Assembly: GCA_003155465.1 (NCBI GenBank)
Contig: PMCR01000144.1
Span: 1-24,378, forward strand
Source: Myxococcales bacterium
Lineage (GTDB): Bacteria > Myxococcota > Polyangia > Fen-1088
Length of the DNA: 24,378 bases
Direction: 5' to 3'
Part shown: positions 14,364 to 22,145 of the stretch, piece by piece
Layout: each line of letters starts with the position of its first letter
Position numbering within the stretch: position 1 is the stretch's first letter
Made by a program: the position numbers and the translations under genes
The notes under the pieces: generated by a model
Databases searched by the model: none
The model's input: only the letters and a program-made list of their open reading frames with translations
What the model was told of the DNA's origin: nothing

Positions 14364-15932
14364 ATGCGGTCCCACAACCACAACGAGAAGACAATCCGCA
14401 ATTTCCACGGCCGATGCGAACCGGGGCAGTTCCGTCGCCTGTTATTCGCCTTGACCGCGGCGGCCTCTCTGGGACTCGGATGCAGTTCCTCAGGGACGGG
14501 TCCGGGAAACACCACCCCTCAGGGTGGTAGCACCCAAGCAACCAGCGGGGCAGGCGGCGACAGCGTGACTGGCGGCGGCGCTGGCTCAGGCGGCACAATC
14601 GCCCCGGGCGGCACAATCGCCCCGGGCGGCACAATCGCCCCGGGCGGCACAATCGCCCCGGGCGGTTCAATTGCCACGGGCGGTTCAGTCGCTCCAGGCG
14701 GTTCAGTCGCTCCAGGCGGTTCAGTCGCTCCAGGCGGTTCAGTCGCTCCAGGCGGTTCAGTTGCTCCAGGCGGTTCAGTCGCTCCAGGCGGTTCAGTCGC
14801 CCCGGGCGGTTCAGTCGCTCCAGGTGGTTCAGTCGCCCCGGGCGGTTCAATCGGTCGCGGCGGCACAACGGCGGCAGGTGGTTCAGGTGGAAACGTTCCC
14901 GACGCTGGGGCCACAGCCACCACGGATGGGGGTGGCAACCCGCCTGTCAACGGCGGTCCAACCCCAGACACGACAACGCGGGCCAAGTGTACAAACGACT
15001 CGAAAGGCATTGCTTGCCATTTTGGCGGCCAGCCGGGCAACTACGATGTCTCCTTCATCCTCGGGGGCACGGCCGCTGGAAAGACTGAAGTATGGGCCGA
15101 GGCGTATCGTGAGATGCTCGCCGAAGTCGATACCACCGCGGGCCAGACCAATCGCTACTCCATGACGGTCAACGTCCGCCAGCCCGAGGGAGAACCCATC
15201 CAGGCCACGGCTCCGGCCGGAACCGCCGGTTTGGACATGTACTTCAGAGGACCGGCGCCGCTTCTGGAAGCCATCGCCTACGCGCCGGCCAGCAACCCAA
15301 CTGTCCTGTACGTCGCGGGCGATTCAACCGTGTGCGACCAAGGCGCCGGTACCCTGGGCGGGTGGGGTCAGGGGTTGCCCCAATACTTCGGATATGGCCT
15401 TGTCGTGGCGAACTATGCCGATTCTGGCGAAAGTTCTGGAAGTTTCAAGAGCGCCTCGCTCTGGGGCGCCATAAAAGCTCGCTGGAAGAAGGATGACTAC
15501 GTGTTCATCGAAATGGGCCACAACGACAAGCAGACTCCGGCAGATACTTTCAAGAGCAACATGACTGGCTATGTGACTGATGCGAAAGGAGCTGGCGTCA
15601 TCCCGGTGCTCGTGACGCCCATTGCACGCGCCAGCTTCAGTGGCACCACCGTCTCGCCCCAGCACATCAACGGAGCTGGCGCCAACCTTCCCGAAATCAT
15701 CAGACAGATCGGCAAGGACCAGTCTGTTCCCGTGATCGATCTCACACAGGCGACGGTGGACTGGCTCACCAAGCTTGGCCCCAACGGCTGGGATGTCTAC
15801 TGGGGGGGCGGGGCCGGGAGCAATCCTGGTATCACCCACACCAACCTTGCTGGAGCGAGGGTCATTGCCGGCTTTGCTGCCGACGCAGTTCGCACCCTCA
15901 ACATCTCCCCGCTGAAGAACTTCCTTCGCTAG
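14364..15932 (+). CDS. SGNH/CE12-type acetylesterase lipoprotein with Gly-rich repeat linker
   Basis: 522 residues from ATG 14364. Signal peptide RRLLFALTAAASLGLGC with lipid-anchored C40. Residues 76-171 are 16 hexapeptides, four GGTIAP, nine GGSVAP and variants. A beta-domain (about 210-305; NYDVSFILGG...TEVWAEAYREML...MTVNVRQ) precedes the SGNH fold as in many rhamnogalacturonan acetylesterases. Catalytic blocks: G-D-S321-T, G-W-G-Q-G-L, G-H-N387-D and T-H492-T-N. The Asp normally three residues before the His is G489. The expected reaction is removal of acetyl groups from pectin or xylan-like polysaccharide at the cell surface. GTG 14310 gives a longer form, but ATG 14364 fits the signal peptide better; no good ribosome site is seen for either. 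It converges on the binding-protein gene with four bases between stops. Confidence 0.78.
   Translation: MRSHNHNEKTIRNFHGRCEPGQFRRLLFALTAAASLGLGCSSSGTGPGNTTPQGGSTQATSGAGGDSVTGGGAGSGGTIAPGGTIAPGGTIAPGGTIAPGGSIATGGSVAPGGSVAPGGSVAPGGSVAPGGSVAPGGSVAPGGSVAPGGSVAPGGSVAPGGSIGRGGTTAAGGSGGNVPDAGATATTDGGGNPPVNGGPTPDTTTRAKCTNDSKGIACHFGGQPGNYDVSFILGGTAAGKTEVWAEAYREMLAEVDTTAGQTNRYSMTVNVRQPEGEPIQATAPAGTAGLDMYFRGPAPLLEAIAYAPASNPTVLYVAGDSTVCDQGAGTLGGWGQGLPQYFGYGLVVANYADSGESSGSFKSASLWGAIKARWKKDDYVFIEMGHNDKQTPADTFKSNMTGYVTDAKGAGVIPVLVTPIARASFSGTTVSPQHINGAGANLPEIIRQIGKDQSVPVIDLTQATVDWLTKLGPNGWDVYWGGGAGSNPGITHTNLAGARVIAGFAADAVRTLNISPLKNFLR
14589..14876 (+). repeat. Sixteen 18-base tandem repeats (GGSVAP / GGTIAP linker)
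   Basis: Continuous in-frame 18-base units inside the CE12-type gene: four GGCGGCACAATCGCCCCG, one variant, nine of the GGCGGTTCAGTCGCTCCA type, and two diverged units. Several units are identical at the DNA level, which suggests recent copy-number change by slippage or recombination. It is not a CRISPR array, since there are no spacers and the frame stays open. Confidence 0.92.
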
Positions 15933-15936
15933 GCAA

Positions 15937-16869
15937 CTACTCGATAAAATTGACGTCGTCGACCCAGATCTCGAAGTTGTTGGGCGAAGCTGTCCCGCCC
16001 ACGTAGGTGGCGTTCACTTGGATTGCCATGCCGACCAGGTGGCGCACGTCCAAATTGCATGTGTTCAAGTCCGCAGCGCCGTGGAAGCCGAGGTTGTACT
16101 GGTCCTGGCGCGTGTCAGCGAAGAAGACATCAAATCGCTTCCACGTCTTATCGATCTTGTAGTCCTGGTAGGCGGGAAAATACTGGGGATCCGCGCCGAA
16201 CTTCACCAAGTAGGGGCTACAATTGTACCTGGGATCGGGCATGTACACACAGGACGTGAAGGTGGGGTCCGTGCCGTCGGGCACGGGAAGTCCAGCGAAG
16301 GTGGCCTGACTATCGGTGTAGACATCCTTGAGCATGACCTGCACCCCTGTAAGCGGAGCGGCCGCCTTGGCCCAAAACGAGATGCCCTTGTACTTGGAAG
16401 CATCGTACGTTCCTTTGACGCCCAGGTCGCAATCCACCGCATCAGTCGTGATCTTCGGCACAAAGTCCGTTCCCAGCGCCGCACCCCAGACGCCCCATTC
16501 GCTGGCCTTGACGTGGAACGAACCCGGGCCGGAGCACTGGGGATTCCCTGTGGTCGTGTCAATGGGGTAGGCTTCACACTTCACCTTGGGCGGATCGAAT
16601 TGTCCTGCCAGGCTTTTGTCGTCATAAACATAGAACCCGCCCTGGCGGCCGTCAGCTGGATTCAGGCCATTGTCCGTCTTGAAGTCTGCGATCAAATCGT
16701 CCGCGATACTGATGCACGTGACGACAGCACCGTCGGGCGTCGCAAGATCGGCACCTTGGCCAGAATCCTTCGGTACCGCGGAATCAATCGGCACCTCCGA
16801 AGCGGTCTTGGAACAAGCGAACAAAGCCATAGGCATGGCCAATACAGGAAGTACGTGCTTCGTTGTCAT
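15937..16869 (-). CDS. Carbohydrate-binding-module-like lipoprotein
   Basis: 310 residues. Lipobox LFAC19. After a short Ser/Asp-rich linker there is one beta-sandwich domain with ADFKTDNGLNPADGRQGGFYVYDD near its start, DASKYKGISFWAKA in the middle and FEIWVDDVNFIE at the end. This pattern is typical of galactose-binding-like CBMs, where the terminal IDDV/F segment and an early Asp bind calcium. The same domain is found at residues about 120-400 of the GH8 protein (SDFESNKGE, DASAYKGVKFKMKAG, YDLWIDDVEF). No catalytic domain is present. ACCTCCC (16876-16882; GGGAGGT on the coding strand) is six bases before the ATG. It lies 65 bases downstream of the GH8 gene on the same strand and is probably co-transcribed as its surface sugar-binding partner. 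Confidence 0.75.
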   Translation of the reverse strand: MTTKHVLPVLAMPMALFACSKTASEVPIDSAVPKDSGQGADLATPDGAVVTCISIADDLIADFKTDNGLNPADGRQGGFYVYDDKSLAGQFDPPKVKCEAYPIDTTTGNPQCSGPGSFHVKASEWGVWGAALGTDFVPKITTDAVDCDLGVKGTYDASKYKGISFWAKAAAPLTGVQVMLKDVYTDSQATFAGLPVPDGTDPTFTSCVYMPDPRYNCSPYLVKFGADPQYFPAYQDYKIDKTWKRFDVFFADTRQDQYNLGFHGAADLNTCNLDVRHLVGMAIQVNATYVGGTASPNNFEIWVDDVNFIE

Positions 16870-16934
16870 TCCAAGACCTCCCTCGGAAAGCTGGAGCGCA
16901 TCAGTAGCGCGGAGTGGATTCTTGCGGAATCGGC

Positions 16935-19235
16935 CTAGTGCGCGAAGTTGCCGGTCATGATGAGAGCAGTCAACAAGCCAACCGTTGCATTGTAGTACGA
17001 GTATGGGGTCTTTCCGGCGGTGTCGACCGGAGCCATGGCCCCGCGGGTAATCCCATCGAAGACGGACTGGTAGGCCTCATTGAGGAATGCCTGGTTGCCG
17101 CTGGCCATCGCGCCCACTGCAGCCGTACCAATGATTGACGCCGAGTTAGGAGCGGTTCCCCCCACAGGGCCACCGCTAGGCTGGTACATGTCCAGGATGA
17201 AGCCAATACCCTTCTGGGCGATACCGGCAAAGAAGGCGGTCGTCTTGGTGGTGTAGGCCTTCGCTTCAGCCGTCCCGTTGAAGCAGTAGTCCATGCCAAT
17301 GCGCATCGGGATACGATGGGAATCGTATTGGTAGACTACATCCGTGGCGGGAGCCCCATTGCTGGCAGGGGCCGTGCACGTGCCGCTGCACCAGGCGGGA
17401 ATTAGGCCATTGCTTCCTGCAATGGTGCCACCGATGACCTTGTAGAGCGCGGTGATGACCCCGGGCCAGTCATTAGCACTATCCACTGCTGCAAAGGACT
17501 TGTAGAAAGACGGTGCGAAGTATGAGGCGTTGGTTATTGCACCCGTTGGGCTGCCGTAGTTGCTGCCGCCTTTGGGAAGCTTAGTGCCGCCGCCATCAAT
17601 ATCGCTCTTCCAGATGTCCCCAATCATCTTTATCGCGTCTGCCTTGTAGGTCCCTCCGCCGAATACCTTGTCGGCTTGCAGTAGAGCGTAGGCCGCGTCC
17701 TCGTCCGCGTCGGTGGCCGACCCGCCCCCTTGAGGATTGCAACTGCCGCCTCCAGCGGGAATACACCAAGTCATCAGGCTGCCGGCTGTCGCGTGGCTCT
17801 TCCAGTAGCCATACACCTTGTCGAACAGATCCTTGTCGTTGAAGTTGACCGCGATGAGCATGGCGTAGGCGATACCCTCGGAAACGGTGTCGTTTCCGTT
17901 CTCCGGACGTATCACGTGGTCGCCGCCGCTTATGAACGTAGCCTTCCACTGGTTGTAGGCAGGCACCAAGTACTTGGCGTCTGCGCTCGGACCTTGGGGC
18001 TTGAGGCAGCTACCCAGGCTGCCGGCGTCGGTCAGCGGGTAGCCGGTGCGGGTCTGAATTCCAGAGTCGTCCTTCACGAATTCGACGTCGTCGATCCAGA
18101 GATCATAGGTTCCGGCGGTTGATCCTGCGGGCTTGGGGAAACCCGGATCCTGGTAGATCGAAACCTGGATACCGAGAACATGGGCCGGGTTGAACGCCGG
18201 TGCCGTGCACTTGGGGGTTCCACTAGTCGGACAGACGCTTCCAGTCACGCTACTGGTGCCGCTGGCCGGAACCCAGCGGGGCACCAGCGTTCCGAAGGGC
18301 ACAGTGTAGGTCTGATATGTCGTCGAGATCGCGTTCGGAGTCCACGGCGGATTCAGCATCTGGCCGCGGTTGTTGTGCAGACCAACGGGAACGTCAGGGC
18401 CGCCTTCCGCACCGAGCAGCCCGCCTTGAGCCGAGGAAACCGTGTCCTGGGTAAGCATCTCGAAGTAGACCGCCTGCTGCGTGCCGCTGCCTGCCTTCAT
18501 CTTGAACTTGACGCCTTTGTATGCGCTGGCGTCGTAGACGTTGAAAACCTGGCCTGTGGTGTCTTTGGGCAGGAAGCCAGCACCGAATCCCGCATAGTTG
18601 TTCTGCGCCCCTCCAAAACCCGACCCGGTGGAGTGGAGAGCGTACTTGCCGCACGAACCCGCCTCCGAGGAGGGCTCTGTAGCTATGGGACCACTGGTGT
18701 TGACCGCTGGGGTCTGTTTCCCACCTCCCACCATCGCGTTTGGCGAGCCTGGGTAATACACATACCACCAACCTGTTCGTTGAGGTGTGCCCTGCTTGAT
18801 CATCTCGCCCTTGTTCGACTCAAAGTCGGAGATCACGTCCGGGCCGGCGGGGCAGGCGCTGGTGTTGCTGCCGCCCTCAGCTCCGCCGCTGCTGCTGCTG
18901 GTGCCACTGACGCCGCCTGCAGCGCCGCCGCTGCTCGAACCACCGGTGCCACCGGCGATGAGCGTGCCGCCGTTGCTGGACGAGCCGCCACCGCCGCTCG
19001 TGCCGCTGCTGGTGGCGCCGCCGGTCTTGCTGCTGCTCGAATTGCCGCCGTTGCTGGTCGTGCCACCGGCGCTGGTGCTGCTACTGCTGCTGCTTGAGCC
19101 GCCGTTGCCGGTCGTGCTGTCGTTCCTGGTGGAACCACCACCGCCGCCGCCACCACCTGATTTGGCGCAGCCCAAGGGAGACATGAGAAGCCCCAATGTC
19201 AGGGGGATGAGCAGAAAGCGTGATGAGCGGTCCAT
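16935..19235 (-). CDS. Glycoside hydrolase family 8 lipoprotein (endoglucanase/xylanase type)
   Basis: 766 residues. Lipobox P-L-G-C23, then a Gly/Ser/Thr-rich linker (about 25-118) containing long Gly and Ser runs. A CBM-like domain (about 120-400) is paralogous to the protein encoded next. The GH8 (alpha/alpha)6 domain follows: TVSE453GIAYAM with the expected general acid, ATD509ADEDAAYAL with the substrate-distorting Asp, and YD638SHRIPMRIGMDY with the expected base region. GH8 covers endo-1,4-glucanases, xylanases, lichenases and chitosanases; specificity is unresolved. Start ATG 19235 has CTCCTT (19244-19249; AAGGAG on the coding strand) eight bases upstream. The protein is expected to be lipid-anchored outside the cell, acting on polysaccharide chains with the binding protein 65 bases downstream. 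Confidence 0.87.
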   Translation of the reverse strand: MDRSSRFLLIPLTLGLLMSPLGCAKSGGGGGGGGSTRNDSTTGNGGSSSSSSSTSAGGTTSNGGNSSSSKTGGATSSGTSGGGGSSSNGGTLIAGGTGGSSSGGAAGGVSGTSSSSGGAEGGSNTSACPAGPDVISDFESNKGEMIKQGTPQRTGWWYVYYPGSPNAMVGGGKQTPAVNTSGPIATEPSSEAGSCGKYALHSTGSGFGGAQNNYAGFGAGFLPKDTTGQVFNVYDASAYKGVKFKMKAGSGTQQAVYFEMLTQDTVSSAQGGLLGAEGGPDVPVGLHNNRGQMLNPPWTPNAISTTYQTYTVPFGTLVPRWVPASGTSSVTGSVCPTSGTPKCTAPAFNPAHVLGIQVSIYQDPGFPKPAGSTAGTYDLWIDDVEFVKDDSGIQTRTGYPLTDAGSLGSCLKPQGPSADAKYLVPAYNQWKATFISGGDHVIRPENGNDTVSEGIAYAMLIAVNFNDKDLFDKVYGYWKSHATAGSLMTWCIPAGGGSCNPQGGGSATDADEDAAYALLQADKVFGGGTYKADAIKMIGDIWKSDIDGGGTKLPKGGSNYGSPTGAITNASYFAPSFYKSFAAVDSANDWPGVITALYKVIGGTIAGSNGLIPAWCSGTCTAPASNGAPATDVVYQYDSHRIPMRIGMDYCFNGTAEAKAYTTKTTAFFAGIAQKGIGFILDMYQPSGGPVGGTAPNSASIIGTAAVGAMASGNQAFLNEAYQSVFDGITRGAMAPVDTAGKTPYSYYNATVGLLTALIMTGNFAH

Positions 19236-19622
19236 GCGAATTTCTCCTTCCGACGATAGGGACAGAAGCGCTCTTGAGCGCGCTGCGCGGTCTGTTTGGA
19301 ATGCGAGATTGGGGATATCCAGCTATCACAAACGCTCTCCCGCATCCACTGCGAGCTAACAGCTACCCCCTGGAGAAGGGGAAAAGGGAATGGTCAGGGA
19401 TCGCCCGGCAGGGCTGGCATCTCCAAGGACACCGCGTTAGTTTGGTAGAGCATGGGGCCGCCCAGTTCGGCATTGAACGGTAGGTGGGAACCGCGCGGCC
19501 AACGGGCGCAAGATTGGAGTACAGTCTAGGCTTGGTCGGCGACTAGATGATGAGGGAACAGTGCGTCGCGCGCAGCAGATGGCGTCCGTGACCTTTCAAA
19601 TCACCCAGCCCCCGCTTCGTCC
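19236..19622. other. Gene-free stretch between GH8 and GT-C genes
   Basis: 387 bases with no credible gene. It holds the GH8 ribosome site, a perfect palindrome GCGCTC-TT-GAGCGC (19268-19281) 33 bases upstream of the GH8 ATG that could be an operator, and a small CCCCT/AGGGG hairpin (19367-19381). A D-arm-like string near 19433-19453 does not extend to a tRNA. Divergent promoters must lie here, but no clear -35/-10 pair was found. Confidence 0.5.
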
Positions 19623-21623
19623 ATGACTGGTCGCACAGCGAAATGCGGGTCCGTGACGGAAATGCTGACCCTCGGAACGAGTACCCTCGGTATGGATCCC
19701 CGTATGGATCCCCGTGGCATGGGCACCCCTTGGTATGGTTACCTCCGGAAGGACGTCGGCCAGCGAGCGCGTGCTGGCGCCGGTGGGCCAGTGACCTCCT
19801 TCCTTGTCGTCGTGCTGGCCCTGGCCCTTCGGGTGGGCTGGGTGCTGCTCGTGCCGACCAAGCCAGTGGGTGATTTTGCGATGTACGTCGAATCGGCGGC
19901 CCACCTGGTCAAGTTCGGGTCTTTCGATCCGGAGTACGTGTTCATGCCGGGGTACGTGTTCCTGCTTGCGGCTGTGCAGGCGCTGGGTGGGGGCTGGCTG
20001 GCTTGCAAGCTGGTGGGCGCAGTGGCGGGAAGCTTGGCTGCGGGCGCGGTCTACGGAATCGCGCGCCGACTCTGGGACAGTCGGGCTACCGCGCTGGTGG
20101 CCGGGATGCTGTGCGCACTGTGGCCCGCCGGTGTGACCCTGGCCAGCGTCACCGGAACGGATATGCCGGCAGCCGCACTCATTACCCTCGGATGGTACTT
20201 CTTGTTGCGCTACTGCCCAACGCGACCCCGGCTGGCCGCGGTGTTGTTTGGCGTGTTCATGGGTCTGGCCACCTATGTCAGGGCGATTGCCCTGCCCCTC
20301 TCGGTGCTGGCAGTCTTCTGCTTTCGCTCCTCGGGGCTGGGCTGGAAGCCAGCCTTGCGCAACACCGTCCTGTCCTGCGCGGTGGCCGCGTTGCTGCTGT
20401 CGCCCTGGGTCGTGCGCAACCGGCTCCGCTACGGCGAAACATTTGTCAGCGACAGCCACGGCGGGCTGACTGCCCTGGTGGGCGCCAACCCCAACACCGA
20501 CGGCCGTTATTCGCGCTCCCTGAACCGAATGTTCCACGAAGTGACGGGCTACACTGTGCTGGCCGAGCCGCATCGCGCTGCCGATCGTGCGGCGCTTTCC
20601 CTGGCCTTGCCCTGGATGCGTTTCGACCCCGCATTTACCCTCGGACTGTTTCTCGCCAAGACCGAGCGGCTGCTGGTTCACGAACGTGCCCTGCTCTACT
20701 GGCCGCTGTTCCGTTCCGGCGTGCTGCCAGAACCGGCGCTTGGCCTGGCCAGCCGCTGGCGCTCGACCATGGAGCCAATCGTGGACACCGTCTGGCTGGC
20801 AACGTTGGCGGCTGCACTGGCCGGCCTGGGCACGGCGCTGGCGCGACGGCGCTGGCTGGCGCTCACCCTGCTGCTGTTCATGGTGGTCCTGGCCGGCCTA
20901 TACGGCGTTATCTTTGCAGACCCACGCTATCGCCTGCCCATCACCTTGCTGGTGTTTCCTTTCGCTGCAGCCGGGCTGCGCTGGGTCGTCCAGTCGGCAC
21001 GAAACATCGTGCGCGAACGCCGGGTCTCGCGGGCCCTGCGCTGGGAGGTCGGCCTTGCCCTGGGCCTCAACATCGTCATCTTCGCTGGCGCTCCAGCGCT
21101 GGCCTGGACAGGTGGCAAGCTGCGCGAGCACCACCGCTGGGCCGTCCAGGTCTGCCATGTGAATCGCGAGGCGCGCCTGTGTTCCTGGCGCAGGACCGGG
21201 CCGCGTGTTGACGACGGCACGCCCTGGGTGCGGGGCGTGTGGAACGGCGTAGGCCTGGCCATCCCGGCAGCCGTGCCGGATCAGGCAAGAGAAATCGTCG
21301 CTGAGACGGAAATGAACCTGCCTCCAGGCGACTACGCGGTCGAGGCGTCGCTGGATATCACGCCGCTGGATGCGTCGACGACCATTCCTGCAGGCGAATT
21401 CAGCCTGCAGGTCGGCGCAGATACGCCCGGTGCGACGGTCTCGCTGGCGTCGGTCGCGCAAGCCACGCGGGAATCGCGCCCTTTGCCTTTGCGGGTTGCA
21501 GCCCACCACGAAGGGGGCAAGCTGCCGGTGCGGCTGCGCATCTTGGTTCACCCGGCCGTGGCAACCCCGGCGGCGCCGCCTGGCCGGGTGTGGGTAACCG
21601 GGATGCGGCTTCAGGCGCGTTGA
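19623..21623 (+). CDS. GT-C membrane glycosyltransferase with C-terminal periplasmic domain
   Basis: Up to 666 residues. About ten hydrophobic helices span residues 57-480. The first helix is followed by V-P-T-K-P-V-G-D84-F-A-M-Y, the acidic loop motif of the ArnT/PMT-like GT-C superfamily, and MPGYVFLLAAVQALGG. The strand-loop ADPRYRLPI near residue 435 also recurs in this group. Residues about 490-666 form a soluble domain predicted outside the membrane, not recognised. The likely role is transfer of a sugar from a polyprenyl-phosphate donor to a surface glycan, lipid or protein. The start is uncertain: ATG 19623, 19662 and 19719 and GTG 19791 are all in frame, none with a good ribosome site. 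The stretch before residue 55 has a 12-base duplication (TATGGATCCCCG) and looks non-conserved, so a later start is likely. Confidence 0.72.
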   Translation: MTGRTAKCGSVTEMLTLGTSTLGMDPRMDPRGMGTPWYGYLRKDVGQRARAGAGGPVTSFLVVVLALALRVGWVLLVPTKPVGDFAMYVESAAHLVKFGSFDPEYVFMPGYVFLLAAVQALGGGWLACKLVGAVAGSLAAGAVYGIARRLWDSRATALVAGMLCALWPAGVTLASVTGTDMPAAALITLGWYFLLRYCPTRPRLAAVLFGVFMGLATYVRAIALPLSVLAVFCFRSSGLGWKPALRNTVLSCAVAALLLSPWVVRNRLRYGETFVSDSHGGLTALVGANPNTDGRYSRSLNRMFHEVTGYTVLAEPHRAADRAALSLALPWMRFDPAFTLGLFLAKTERLLVHERALLYWPLFRSGVLPEPALGLASRWRSTMEPIVDTVWLATLAAALAGLGTALARRRWLALTLLLFMVVLAGLYGVIFADPRYRLPITLLVFPFAAAGLRWVVQSARNIVRERRVSRALRWEVGLALGLNIVIFAGAPALAWTGGKLREHHRWAVQVCHVNREARLCSWRRTGPRVDDGTPWVRGVWNGVGLAIPAAVPDQAREIVAETEMNLPPGDYAVEASLDITPLDASTTIPAGEFSLQVGADTPGATVSLASVAQATRESRPLPLRVAAHHEGGKLPVRLRILVHPAVATPAAPPGRVWVTGMRLQAR

Positions 21624-21665
21624 TGCCGGCGTGCGGGCCCGGGTTGGGCTACACTTGCGGACCGC

Positions 21666-22136
21666 ATGGTCAAGGCACATGAGCTGGTGCAAACGCTACG
21701 TGCGCGTTCGGCAAAGCGACGCGGGCGTGCAGACGCGCGTGCCGCGCGTCTCCCACAGGCGAGCAAGCTGTTGTTCGAGCAGTACCACGCCAGCCGGGTG
21801 GTGTTGTTCGGCTCGCTGGCGACGAGAACCTACTCCGAGTATAGCGACGTCGATCTGGCAGTCGAAGGCATGCCGTCGGCATCATATTTCCACGCTCTGG
21901 CCGACTTGATGGCTCTCGCAATTGATTCGGTTCGGCCCGCTGTCCTTTCCGGAAAAGCCTGTGTGCACTTGCAGCGTCTGCTCAGCTTTCGTCACTTTTT
22001 CCGGCACGCCTACGCCATCGATTGGGACGGCTCACGCCTGGATGACCTGCGTGTATGCGCCCTCGCCGCCGTCTCGCTGGTCAGCGATGATCTCGCGCAA
22101 TTCAACAGGTTCCTCGCTGAAGTCGGCATAGGGTAG
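21666..22136 (+). CDS. Chimeric MNT nucleotidyltransferase / HEPN (HepT-like) protein
   Basis: 156 residues. The N-terminal part has the pol-beta nucleotidyltransferase signature of MNT antitoxins: VVLFG49S50LATRTYSEYSD61VD63LAVEG. The C-terminal part has the HepT-like HEPN ribonuclease signature LLSFR109HFFRH114AYAIDW with R-x4-H, preceded by RPAVLS and followed by an amphipathic helix. In ordinary MNT-HEPN systems these are two genes of roughly 100 and 150 codons. Here the end of the MNT domain and the first helices of HEPN are absent, joined in frame near residue 86 (about base 21921). It may be a remnant or a working fusion. The stop TAG overlaps the AGGA ribosome site of oleA (22135-22138), so translation may be coupled. 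Start ATG 21666 has GCGGA nearby; 42 bases separate it from the GT-C gene. Confidence 0.72.
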   Translation: MVKAHELVQTLRARSAKRRGRADARAARLPQASKLLFEQYHASRVVLFGSLATRTYSEYSDVDLAVEGMPSASYFHALADLMALAIDSVRPAVLSGKACVHLQRLLSFRHFFRHAYAIDWDGSRLDDLRVCALAAVSLVSDDLAQFNRFLAEVGIG

Positions 22137-22145
22137 GACGCGGCG

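Noticed and set aside
14589..14876. Possible CRISPR array
   Set aside because: Repeats are contiguous 18-base units without spacers and encode a continuous linker in the esterase gene.
18833..19156. Overlapping frames of Ala/Pro/Leu-rich protein in the GH8 linker region
   Set aside because: By-products of the Gly/Ser-repeat coding DNA read in other frames, on both strands.
19433..19490. tRNA-like string (TTAGTTTGGTAGAGCA resembles a D-arm)
   Set aside because: The D-stem pairs poorly, no 5-bp anticodon stem follows, and there is no proper T-arm or acceptor stem.
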